Source: Kiritimatiellales bacterium
GTDB taxonomy: Bacteria > Verrucomicrobiota > Kiritimatiellia > Kiritimatiellales > Tichowtungiaceae
Direction of reading: 5' to 3'
DNA: 7,602 nucleotides
NCBI GenBank assembly: GCA_028692515.1
Contig: JAQUXG010000076.1
Location: forward strand, 1-7,602
Below the pieces are notes generated by a model that ran no database searches, had not been told where the DNA came from, and was given only the letters and a program-made list of their open reading frames with translations. The position numbers and the translations under genes are program-made. Positions 1-5,505 of the stretch are shown one piece after another (within the stretch, counting starts at the first letter, position 1; each line of letters begins with the position of its first letter).

Positions 1-68
1 AACACACGGATGTGCGGCGTTTAAACAAAAGGAACGCAGAACTCCGCAGGACATGGCTGGTCTCAGGC

Positions 69-91
69 TTTTTTCCAACGATTGGAAAAAA
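69..91. repeat. TTTTTTCCAA palindrome, copy 1
   Basis: This is a perfect inverted repeat: arm TTTTTTCCAA (69-78), 3-nt centre CGA, arm TTGGAAAAAA (82-91). It is the longest copy in the window, with 10-bp arms. Only two G:C pairs lie in each arm, and a T-tract precedes and an A-tract follows the stem on both strands, so it does not look like an intrinsic terminator. The same core occurs at 123-139, 144-166, 5452-5472 and 5506-5524. Confidence 0.85.
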
Positions 92-122
92 TTCCGACAG
101 CCGGTAACGCGCCAGCGTTATA

Positions 123-139
123 TTTTCCAATGTTTGGAA
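123..139. repeat. TTTTCCAA palindrome, copy 2 (one arm shortened)
   Basis: Arm TTTTCCAA (123-130), centre TGT, arm TTGGAA (134-139), followed by C where the other copies continue the A-tract. Its centre lies about 52 bp from copy 1 and about 22 bp from copy 3. It shares the TGT centre with the copy at 5452-5472. Confidence 0.75.
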
Positions 140-143
140 CGAA

Positions 144-166
144 ATTTTCCGACGATTGGAAAAAAT
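144..166. repeat. TTTTCCGA palindrome, copy 3, overlapping the ATPase stop codon
   Basis: Arm ATTTTCCGA (144-152), centre CGA, arm TTGGAAAAAAT (156-166). One position is a G-T wobble in the stem (G151 with T157). The last base is also the first base of the plus-strand TCA that forms the TGA stop of the minus-strand GspE/PilB gene. Read on the gene strand, the stop runs straight into TTTTTTCCAA. Confidence 0.8.
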
Positions 167-1875
167 CAGGCTTCTTCGTCTTCTTCGCTAACGCGCAGAA
201 CCTCTTCGACGGTCGTCATACCCTTCAGCACCTGCCGCCAGCCGTCGTCGCGCAAAGTGTGCAGTCCGTGGCGCATGGCTTCGCGTTTAATGTCGCTGGC
301 GGGCGCGCGGTTGATGATGAGCGGGCGGATGTGGTCGTCCACGGTGAGAATTTCGTAGATACCGGTACGGCCTTTAAAGCCGGAGCTGCGGCATTCATCG
401 CAACCGGCCGGTTCATAAATCGTGTGCGTGGCCAGTTCTTCGACTGGAAATCCTTCAGTGCGCAGCATTTCTTTTTTGGCGTCATCCAGCGCGATCGGCT
501 TGCGGCACGACGGACACAGTCGGCGAATGAGGCGCTGCGCGACGATGCCTTCGACGGCAGAGGCGACGAGAAACGGTTCAATGCCCATGTCAAGCAGACG
601 GCTGATACTGGCGGCGGAGTCGTTGGTGTGCAGTGTGCTGAAAACCAAGTGACCGGTGAGCGCCGCGCGAATGGAAATTTCGGCGGTGTCGCGGTCACGA
701 ATTTCTCCCACCATGATGACGTCGGGATCCTGACGAAGGAAGGTACGCAGCGCATGAGCAAACGTGAGGCCGATTTCAGGTTTCATCTGCACCTGATTGA
801 CACCGGCCATTTCGTATTCGATCGGGTCTTCCGCCGACATGATGCGGATGTCGACCGAGTTGATGGTGTGGAGCCATGCGTAAAGAGAGGTGGATTTTCC
901 GGAACCGGTCGGGCCGGTACAAAGCAAAATGCCGTGCGGGCGGGTGATCATCCGTTTGAGGATTTTTTCGTCGGCCGGACTGAGACCCAGCTGTTCCATA
1001 CCGATCATACCGCTTCCGCGCAAAAGCAGACGGAGGCTGACGCTTTCGCCGTAAACCGTCGGCATGGTGGAAACGCGCACATCGATTTCCTCGCCTTGAA
1101 TGCGCAGGCTGATGCGTCCGTCCTGCGGAAGGCGTTTTTCGGCGATATCCATGTTGGCCATGACCTTGATACGCGAAATGATGGAGGACTGAAAACGTTT
1201 GAGCGTGGCGGGCACGGGCGTTTGAACCAGTACGCCGTCGATGCGGTAGCGGATACGCAGGTCGACTTCCAACGGTTCAATGTGAATATCGGTGGCGCGG
1301 TTCTGGTGCGCTTCCCAGATGATCTGGTTGACAAACTTAACGACGGAGGCTTCCTGATCGAGCTCGCTGAGATCCTGCTTGAAGAGGCTTTCTTCGTCGA
1401 GACTGATACGGTCGTCGTCCTGCATCATGCGGTCGAGCGTTTCCGCGCCGACCCCGTAGAGCCGCTTGGCGGCGGCGGCGATGTCGGACGACGGACTGAG
1501 CGCCAGCTTGATGCGCCCGCCAGTGACGAGGCGCATGGCATCGATCAGACCGGGCTGCAAGGGATTGGCCGTGGCGATGCATAGCACGCCGCCTTCTTGC
1601 GCAACCGGCATGATGTTGTATTGAAAAACGGCTTTGGGCGGAATTTTTTCGAGCAACTCGCGGGCGATTTCCGCCTTGGCCAGCCGCATGAACGGCAGAG
1701 CCATGGCCGCCGCCAGCTTCTCAAGAAACAATTCCTCTTTGATTCCGGTTTTCTCAACGACTGTATCGGTAAAGGTCGCGCCGGCCTCCGCCACAGCGGG
1801 CAAAAGTCCGTCCAGCTGTTCCGGGGTAAAAACCCCGGTGCGCTGAAGCAGGTCGGCTAGCTGACCGTTTTTCAT
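166..1875 (-). CDS. gspE: GspE/PilB family type II secretion / type IV pilus assembly ATPase
   Basis: This cytoplasmic hexameric ATPase powers pilin or pseudopilin assembly in type IV pili or type II secretion. Visible parts of the 569-residue protein: an N-terminal T2SSE_N/MshEN-like region (about 30-140), Walker A GPTGSGKST (321-329), Asp box SAEDPIEYE (347-355), Walker B DPDVIMVGEIRD (383-394), His box ALTGHLVFSTLHTN (405-418), and the zinc-binding tetracysteine (Cys454, 457, 492, 495) typical of GspE and PilB. The length matches PilB (about 566) better than GspE (about 500), so pilus and secretion roles cannot be separated here. The ATG start overlaps the lpxA stop as ATGA, which suggests translational coupling. 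No inner-membrane platform or pilin gene follows inside the window. The gene ends directly at a palindromic repeat. The family call is very sure; the exact subtype is not. Confidence 0.96.
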   Translation of the reverse strand: MKNGQLADLLQRTGVFTPEQLDGLLPAVAEAGATFTDTVVEKTGIKEELFLEKLAAAMALPFMRLAKAEIARELLEKIPPKAVFQYNIMPVAQEGGVLCIATANPLQPGLIDAMRLVTGGRIKLALSPSSDIAAAAKRLYGVGAETLDRMMQDDDRISLDEESLFKQDLSELDQEASVVKFVNQIIWEAHQNRATDIHIEPLEVDLRIRYRIDGVLVQTPVPATLKRFQSSIISRIKVMANMDIAEKRLPQDGRISLRIQGEEIDVRVSTMPTVYGESVSLRLLLRGSGMIGMEQLGLSPADEKILKRMITRPHGILLCTGPTGSGKSTSLYAWLHTINSVDIRIMSAEDPIEYEMAGVNQVQMKPEIGLTFAHALRTFLRQDPDVIMVGEIRDRDTAEISIRAALTGHLVFSTLHTNDSAASISRLLDMGIEPFLVASAVEGIVAQRLIRRLCPSCRKPIALDDAKKEMLRTEGFPVEELATHTIYEPAGCDECRSSGFKGRTGIYEILTVDDHIRPLIINRAPASDIKREAMRHGLHTLRDDGWRQVLKGMTTVEEVLRVSEEDEEA

Positions 1876-2645
1876 CTTACGATTCCGGCTTTCGAGGTGC
1901 GGATGAAGTGTATCAGGTGCTGCACTTCCGGGGTGGAGGGCAGATTCTTTTCCATCTGTTCAATCGCTTCGGCAATTGAAAGCTTCTGGCGATAAAGAAT
2001 ACGATAGGCCTCTTTGATAGCGGCGCGCGATTCTTCCGAGACACCTCGGCGCTCCATGCCGATTTTATTGATTCCGCGAATCTGAATATCGAGCCCGTCG
2101 GCAATCATGAACGGCGGAACATCTTTGGTCGCTTTGGTGTAGGCCCCTAAAAAGGCCATTTTTCCGATCCGGCGAAACTGTACTGCACCGCAGAGTCCTT
2201 CGAGAATGGCAAAGTCCTCAACGATCACATCGCCGGCGAGCTGCGTGCCGTTGGCAATGATGACACCGTTGCCGACTTTGCAGGCGTGAGCGACATGACT
2301 GTAGGCCATCAGCAGGCAGCCGGAGCCGACTTCGGTCATTTCACCATCGTGTGTAGCGGCATTGATCGTAACGCATTCGCGGATGACGGTTTTATCGCCG
2401 ACAATTACGCCGGGCGCGCCGCCGTTAAATTTGAGATCCTGCGTGGGGCCGCCGATCCGGGCGAACGGATGGATGATGCAACCCGATCCGATCGTGGTAT
2501 GGCCATCAACAACGGCGTGAGCCATCAGCTCAGTGCCGTCGCCGATTTTCACGCCGTCACCGACGATGCTGTACGGGCCCAGTTTTACATCGGCACCGAG
2601 TACGGCGCCATCACCGACAATTGCTGTAGAGTGAATAGTACTCAT
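1872..2645 (-). CDS. lpxA: Acyl-ACP--UDP-N-acetylglucosamine O-acyltransferase
   Basis: LpxA catalyses the first step of lipid A synthesis: transfer of a 3-hydroxyacyl chain from ACP to the 3-OH of UDP-GlcNAc, in the cytoplasm. The 257 residues match the family length (262 in E. coli). Residues 1-180 form a left-handed beta helix of hexapeptide repeats (for example IVGDGAVLGADV near 9-20). The QDLKF motif (69-73) and the catalytic-His segment SHVAHACKVGN (116-126) are present, with His120 aligning to E. coli His125. The DVPPFM turn (175-180) and a helical C-terminal domain starting near ERRG (198-201) follow. By hand alignment, Ala168 takes the place of E. coli Gly173, the acyl-chain ruler. 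It starts 8 nt after fabZ with an AGGA-type ribosome site and overlaps the next gene by 4 nt. lpxB, lpxC and lpxD are not in the window. Confidence 0.97.
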   Translation of the reverse strand: MSTIHSTAIVGDGAVLGADVKLGPYSIVGDGVKIGDGTELMAHAVVDGHTTIGSGCIIHPFARIGGPTQDLKFNGGAPGVIVGDKTVIRECVTINAATHDGEMTEVGSGCLLMAYSHVAHACKVGNGVIIANGTQLAGDVIVEDFAILEGLCGAVQFRRIGKMAFLGAYTKATKDVPPFMIADGLDIQIRGINKIGMERRGVSEESRAAIKEAYRILYRQKLSIAEAIEQMEKNLPSTPEVQHLIHFIRTSKAGIVR

Positions 2646-2653
2646 ACGATTGA

Positions 2654-3085
2654 TTATCCTGCGGAGCTGAACATCAGGTCGGCTTCAGAAACCAGCTTGC
2701 CATCAACGAACGCCTTGGCATTCACTTTGGAAAGGCGCGGTTTGGCATTCACGATATTAATTTCCATACGGAGCTGGTCACCGGGAACCACCGGGCGGCG
2801 GAAGCGGGCGTTGTCGATGGCTGCGAAGAATGAGATTTTGCCTTCGCCGCCGAACATTTTGTTCAGCAGGATTCCGGCGACTTGCGCCATGGCTTCCATC
2901 TGTAGAACACCGGGCATCACCGGGCGGCCGGGAAAGTGTCCCTGAAAAAACAGTTCGTTAAACGTCAGGTTCTTAATGCCGACAATCCGTTTGCCATCTT
3001 CGAGTTCGATAATGCGATCGACGAGCATAAAGGGATAGCGGTGTGGCAGAATGTTCAGAATTTCATTCGCTTCAAATACGGACAT
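2654..3085 (-). CDS. fabZ: 3-hydroxyacyl-[acyl-carrier-protein] dehydratase FabZ
   Basis: FabZ removes water from 3-hydroxyacyl-ACP to give trans-2-enoyl-ACP during fatty-acid elongation. It competes with LpxA for the same 3-hydroxyacyl-ACP. The 143-residue hot-dog-fold protein is of normal length. It has LPHRYPFMLVDR (13-24), the GHFPGRPVMPGVLQMEAMAQ catalytic helix (49-68) with the catalytic pair His50 and Glu64, and the closing strands. It is a stand-alone FabZ, not the LpxC-FabZ fusion seen in Bacteroidetes and some other phyla. The ATG has an AAGGAG ribosome site 8 nt upstream. A promoter at 3124-3152 probably drives fabZ, lpxA and the ATPase together. Confidence 0.97.
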   Translation of the reverse strand: MSVFEANEILNILPHRYPFMLVDRIIELEDGKRIVGIKNLTFNELFFQGHFPGRPVMPGVLQMEAMAQVAGILLNKMFGGEGKISFFAAIDNARFRRPVVPGDQLRMEINIVNAKPRLSKVNAKAFVDGKLVSEADLMFSSAG

Positions 3086-3123
3086 GCGGAGGTCTCCTTT
3101 TTTTAAACGGGTTCAGGGCGGCG

Positions 3124-3152
3124 ATTATCTTTAAAACAGGGAACTTGTTCAA
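3124..3152 (-). promoter_or_regulatory. Sigma70-type promoter for fabZ-lpxA-gspE
   Basis: On the minus strand TTGAAC (3152-3147) is followed after exactly 17 nt by GATAAT (3129-3124). Each box has one or two mismatches to consensus. The -35 lies just behind the stop of the Cys-cluster gene, and the -10 is about 38 nt upstream of the fabZ ATG. This suggests that fabZ can be transcribed independently of the gene in front of it. Confidence 0.65.
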
Positions 3153-3155
3153 CGC

Positions 3156-3491
3156 TTAAACTGAGCTCGTTTTATTCAATTCATCGAGAGCCGGACAACC
3201 CTCCGCGACCCGCCATCCGTGCGGGAAATCCCGGCATTGGGCCGGACGGGCATCGTACAGCGCACAGCGGCCGCTCTCCAGCAGAACGCAGCTTCCGTCC
3301 GGTGCATCGGCCAGACTCAACTGGCGGCGGTTGGCCGCCAGCGCCGTGTAGCGGGCAATGAACGCCTCCTCCGTAAGTTTGGCAGCCGCCGCCAGCCGGG
3401 CAATGTCCGCCGGCTCAAGCAGGACATGCCCCGTCCAGCGGCAACAGGTGCCGCACTGTCGACATTTAAATGAACGTTTCTCTGAATCCAT
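3156..3491 (-). CDS. YkgJ-family cysteine-cluster (CxxCxxCC) protein
   Basis: This small protein of 111 residues belongs to the YkgJ/UPF0153-type family annotated as putative zinc- or iron-chelating; no defined reaction is known to me. The N-terminal KCRQCGTCCRW motif has Cys10, 13, 16 and 17. Further cysteines at 68, 76, 86 and 99 occur in GSCVLLESGRCALYDARPAQCRDFP (66-90) and EGCP, giving the usual eight-Cys layout. I chose the ATG at 3491, with AGGA 10 nt upstream. A TTG two codons earlier (3497) is in frame but lies only 4 nt from that AGGA. It stands first in the minus-strand cluster, 70 nt before fabZ. It may be co-transcribed, but fabZ has its own promoter. Its neighbours do not reveal a function. 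Confidence 0.9.
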   Translation of the reverse strand: MDSEKRSFKCRQCGTCCRWTGHVLLEPADIARLAAAAKLTEEAFIARYTALAANRRQLSLADAPDGSCVLLESGRCALYDARPAQCRDFPHGWRVAEGCPALDELNKTSSV

Positions 3492-3529
3492 GGTCAATAA
3501 TTCCTAAATGTTATTTGAAGGCGATTGGA

Positions 3530-3557
3530 TTGACACAAAAGCCTTTAAATATAAATA
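3530..3557 (+). promoter_or_regulatory. Probable promoter of the parvulin lipoprotein gene, in a divergent region
   Basis: A perfect TTGACA (3530-3535) is followed by the AT-rich stretch 3546-3558. Candidate -10 boxes are TAAATA at 3552-3557 with a 16-nt spacer, or the better TATAAA at 3550-3555 with a short 14-nt spacer. The leader to the ATG at 3622 contains a small hairpin (TGCCG 3571-3575 with CGGCA 3587-3591). The 130-nt gap 3492-3621 must also hold the start signals of the divergent Cys-cluster gene. No clear minus-strand promoter stands out. Confidence 0.5.
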
Positions 3558-3621
3558 TGCCGCCCTTGCCTGCCGATCGGGTCGAGCGGCAAAGGATAAC
3601 AACAGAGGGAGAATTCTGAAC

Positions 3622-4749
3622 ATGATAGCACTCGTCAAGAAAACAAAGACCGCCGGCGTTTTTATTACTGTTTCCGCTCTGGCACTGCTGATCGCAGGCT
3701 GCGATAAAGAAAAGGCCCCCGCCGCCGCCCCGGAGCAGGTTACGGCTACCGAAACCGTCGATCTGGCCCAGCCGGCTCAACAAACTCCGGATCTGTTCGA
3801 GCAGCCGCTTCAGCCCAATCCGCTGGCATTGTCTAACGATGATGTCGTGGTAACCGTTGATGGCAAAAATATCACCCACGGCGAAATCATGAAGGGCGTT
3901 CAGATGAATATGATGCAGATGAGCCGCCGCGTTCCTCCGCAGCAACTCCAGCAAATGGCCGGGCAGATGTACAAGAATGTGACAGACACTCTGATCGCCA
4001 ACATTCTTCTCACCAAGGCCGCCGAAACCTCCAGCCTGACGGTTAACGATGAAGAGCTGACCAAAGAAATCACCACCATCGAAGCCAATGCGCCGGAAGG
4101 CAGCTCTCTCACCAACGCACTGGCCGAAAACAATATCGATTTCAATGAGTGGAAGAACGATCTGCGCAAACAAATGCTGATTCGCAAGCTGGTTGAAGAA
4201 AAAACAGCAAACATCACAAATGCTTCGCTCGCAGAAGTCACCAAATTCTACGAAGAAAACGTGGATTCCTTCAAAATTCCTGAGAGCGTAACCGCCAGTC
4301 ATATCCTTCTGGCCTTCACGCCTGAAGACACCGACGCCACCAAAGCCCAGAAAAAGCAGGAGATTGAAAAAATCCGTGCGGATATTCTCGCCGGCGGCGA
4401 CTTCGCGGCCATCGCCGCCGAAAAATCCGACTGCCCCAGCAAAACGCGCGGCGGCAATCTCGGCACCTTCTCCAAAGGGCAGATGGTTCCGGAATTTGAG
4501 AATGTTGCCTTCACTCAGGAAGTCGGCACCGTCAGCGGCGTGGTTGAAACCCAGTTCGGATATCACCTCATTAAAGTCACAGACCACCAGCAGGCCGGCA
4601 TACGCTCGCTTTCTGAAGTCAAGGATCAGCTTCAGGAATATCTGGCCGGTAAAGCCAAGCAGGACGCGTTGCTGGTCTACATTGAAGAGCTGAAATCTAA
4701 CGCAAATGTCGTGATGCACACTCCGGATCTTGACGCGGCTTCCAAATAA
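3622..4749 (+). CDS. Parvulin-type peptidyl-prolyl cis-trans isomerase lipoprotein (SurA/PrsA-like)
   Basis: This is probably an envelope chaperone that helps exported proteins fold by cis-trans isomerisation of X-Pro bonds. The 375-residue protein starts with a lipoprotein signal peptide (KK at 6-7, hydrophobic 11-25, lipobox IAGC with Cys27). A Pro/Ala/Gln-rich linker follows (31-68), then a SurA_N-like helical region (about 74-215). The parvulin domain spans about 222-321, with ASHILL (225-230), GGNLGTFSKGQMVPEFE (277-293, bridged by the usual GxM-PEFE core) and FGYHLIKV (312-319). The C-terminal helix spans 328-360. The start ATG has GAGGGAG 8-14 nt upstream and places the signal peptide at the N terminus; the open frame runs 38 codons further upstream but lacks any signal there. 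Asp28 directly after the lipid-bearing Cys would favour inner-membrane retention by the E. coli rule. It ends at a strong terminator. Confidence 0.93.
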   Translation: MIALVKKTKTAGVFITVSALALLIAGCDKEKAPAAAPEQVTATETVDLAQPAQQTPDLFEQPLQPNPLALSNDDVVVTVDGKNITHGEIMKGVQMNMMQMSRRVPPQQLQQMAGQMYKNVTDTLIANILLTKAAETSSLTVNDEELTKEITTIEANAPEGSSLTNALAENNIDFNEWKNDLRKQMLIRKLVEEKTANITNASLAEVTKFYEENVDSFKIPESVTASHILLAFTPEDTDATKAQKKQEIEKIRADILAGGDFAAIAAEKSDCPSKTRGGNLGTFSKGQMVPEFENVAFTQEVGTVSGVVETQFGYHLIKVTDHQQAGIRSLSEVKDQLQEYLAGKAKQDALLVYIEELKSNANVVMHTPDLDAASK

Positions 4750-4768
4750 ACGGACACCCCGCGAAAGC

Positions 4769-4801
4769 AAAAAGCGTTCCCTTCCCGGGAACGCTTTTTT
4801 T
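4769..4801. terminator. Bidirectional intrinsic terminator
   Basis: A 13-bp perfect stem (AAAAAGCGTTCCC 4769-4781, GGGAACGCTTTTT 4787-4799) has a 5-nt loop TTCCC and a T-tract running to 4801. The A-tract on the left gives the same T-tract on the minus strand. It can therefore end both the plus-strand parvulin gene and the minus-strand tRNA-Leu transcript that converge here. Confidence 0.93.
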
Positions 4802-4831
4802 ATCTTCACCACCCTCTCAAGAGCGGGAATA

Positions 4832-4916
4832 TGGTGCGCTCGAGAGGACTCGAACCTCCACACCTTGCGGCACAAGAACCTGAATCTTGCGTGTCTACCA
4901 ATTTCACCACGAGCGC
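4832..4916 (-). tRNA. tRNA-Leu (anticodon CAG)
   Basis: The acceptor stem GCGCTCG/CGAGCGC closes the cloverleaf. The D-loop region has GGTAGACACG, the anticodon stem is CAAGA/TCTTG, and the loop TTCAGGT gives anticodon CAG, which reads CUG. A long variable arm (TGCCGCAAGGTGT) marks the class II Leu type. The T-arm GGAGG/CCTCT holds TTCGAGT, the discriminator is A, and CCA is encoded. The length is 85 nt including CCA. It is transcribed toward the terminator at 4769-4801. Confidence 0.96.
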
Positions 4917-4940
4917 TTTTTCTGCAAAAACAGAGCGCGT

Positions 4941-4968
4941 ATTAAACAGGAACTTTTCACAAAGTCAA
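4941..4968 (-). promoter_or_regulatory. Promoter of tRNA-Leu
   Basis: On the minus strand TTGACT (4968-4963) is followed after 16 nt by TTTAAT (4946-4941); each is one mismatch from consensus. The predicted start is near 4934, leaving a leader of about 18 nt before the mature tRNA end at 4916. Confidence 0.7.
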
Positions 4969-4996
4969 CGGTTTCGAAAACGATTTTCTTTACCCC

Positions 4997-5025
4997 TTGC
5001 CACCGCCCTGCCCGCAACCTATACT
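4997..5025 (+). promoter_or_regulatory. Sigma70-type promoter for the DUF4186 gene (and perhaps pcnB)
   Basis: TTGCCA (4997-5002) and TATACT (5020-5025) are separated by exactly 17 nt. The predicted start is near 5032, about 42 nt before the GTG start codon. It lies back to back with the tRNA-Leu promoter, separated by about 28 bp. No terminator is seen between the DUF4186 gene and pcnB, so both may depend on it. Confidence 0.75.
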
Positions 5026-5057
5026 CTGGCTCGTGCTGTAGCTGGTTCATAAAAGGA

Positions 5058-5064
5058 AAGGAGG
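5058..5064 (+). promoter_or_regulatory. Strong ribosome-binding site fixing a GTG start
   Basis: AAGGAGG ends 9 nt before the GTG at 5074. This near-perfect site decides for the GTG over any downstream start; the first ATGs in the frame come only after conserved sequence has begun. Confidence 0.85.
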
Positions 5065-5073
5065 CGGGGAAAA

Positions 5074-5451
5074 GTGCAGAATATTGATGACAAACAGTGG
5101 AAAACACTCAAACAAAAGCTCGCCCGCTCCAAACAAATCGTCTCGCCGGAAATGGGCGAACCTGAAAAAGAATACGTCATCTCCCGCGGAATCGACATTC
5201 TGCGTCTGCATGCCACTGATTTCGTCAACAAACGCATCGCTCCGGCCACCCCGAAAAATGACGGACGCCAAACCCCGCTCAAGGGGCACCCCGTCTTCAT
5301 CGCCCAGCACGCCACCGGCACCAGCGACCGGATCAGGCTCGAAAAATTTCACGGCATCAAATCCGGCATTGAACTCACCGAAAAGGAAGTCGCCTACATC
5401 GTAAGCGTCATTCTCCGCTGGATTCAGGAACAGATCGGAGAACCCGTCTGA
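5074..5451 (+). CDS. DUF4186 family protein of unknown function
   Basis: The protein has 125 residues, is soluble, and has no signal peptide or membrane segment. I recognise the DUF4186 pattern: LARSK (16-20), a helix with GIDILRLHATDFVNKRIAP (39-57), then NDGRQTPLKGHPVFIAQHAT (62-81), LEKFHGI (89-95), LTEKEVAYIVSVILRWIQEQ (101-120). The central segment with three histidines (His72, His79, His93) and flanking charged residues is the most conserved part of the family as I remember it. Many family members that I recall carry cysteines (CCRGC-like) just before the LEKWH motif. Here that stretch reads TGTSDRIRLEKFH (81-93) and has no Cys at all. No biochemical role is known to me. It starts at GTG with an excellent ribosome site, and its TGA abuts a palindromic repeat. 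pcnB follows 84 nt later. Confidence 0.8.
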   Translation: MQNIDDKQWKTLKQKLARSKQIVSPEMGEPEKEYVISRGIDILRLHATDFVNKRIAPATPKNDGRQTPLKGHPVFIAQHATGTSDRIRLEKFHGIKSGIELTEKEVAYIVSVILRWIQEQIGEPV

Positions 5452-5472
5452 TTTTTCCAATGTTTGGAAAAA
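5452..5472. repeat. TTTTTCCAA palindrome, copy 4, abutting the DUF4186 stop codon
   Basis: Arm TTTTTCCAA (5452-5460), centre TGT, arm TTGGAAAAA (5464-5472), with the A-tract running on to 5474. It begins on the base after the TGA stop, just as copy 3 does for the ATPase gene. After the stem the sequence continues AACGCT, as it does after copy 2 on the minus strand. Confidence 0.85.
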
Positions 5473-5505
5473 AACGCTTTCCCCTGCCCGTCGCTGCAAT
5501 TACAT

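Larger units (their letters stand above)
1..165. other. Non-coding region downstream of the GspE/PilB gene, with three palindromes
   Basis: No recognisable gene is seen here. The region holds palindromes at 69-91, 123-139 and 144-166 (listed separately) and a short GC hairpin at 105-120 (arms TAACGC and GCGTTA, loop GCCA) lying between two of them. A minus-strand ATG at 54-52 opens a frame that stays open for 18 codons to the window edge. It has no clear ribosome-binding site and no recognisable sequence, so I do not call it a gene. Plus-strand frames here continue as shadows across the ATPase gene and are not credible. Confidence 0.6.

Noticed and set aside
1..54. A possible minus-strand gene start at 54 running off the window
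   Set aside because: There are only 18 codons, no clear ribosome site, and no recognisable sequence.
69..166. A CRISPR-like array made of the palindromes
   Set aside because: Spacings are irregular (about 22 and 52 bp), only three copies are clustered, repeats vary, and there are no cas genes.
82..1584. A 500-codon plus-strand open frame antisense to the GspE/PilB ATPase
   Set aside because: It has no family resemblance, is rich in Asp, Phe, His and Arg in the way of a codon shadow, and lies opposite a gene with every catalytic motif intact.
2286..2945. A plus-strand open frame of 219 codons over lpxA and fabZ
   Set aside because: It spans two conserved genes and their junction in antisense and has no family similarity.
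3511..4875. A 454-codon minus-strand open frame antisense to the parvulin gene, running into tRNA-Leu
   Set aside because: It reads through the terminator and tRNA, shows no recognisable domains, and lies opposite a clear lipoprotein isomerase.
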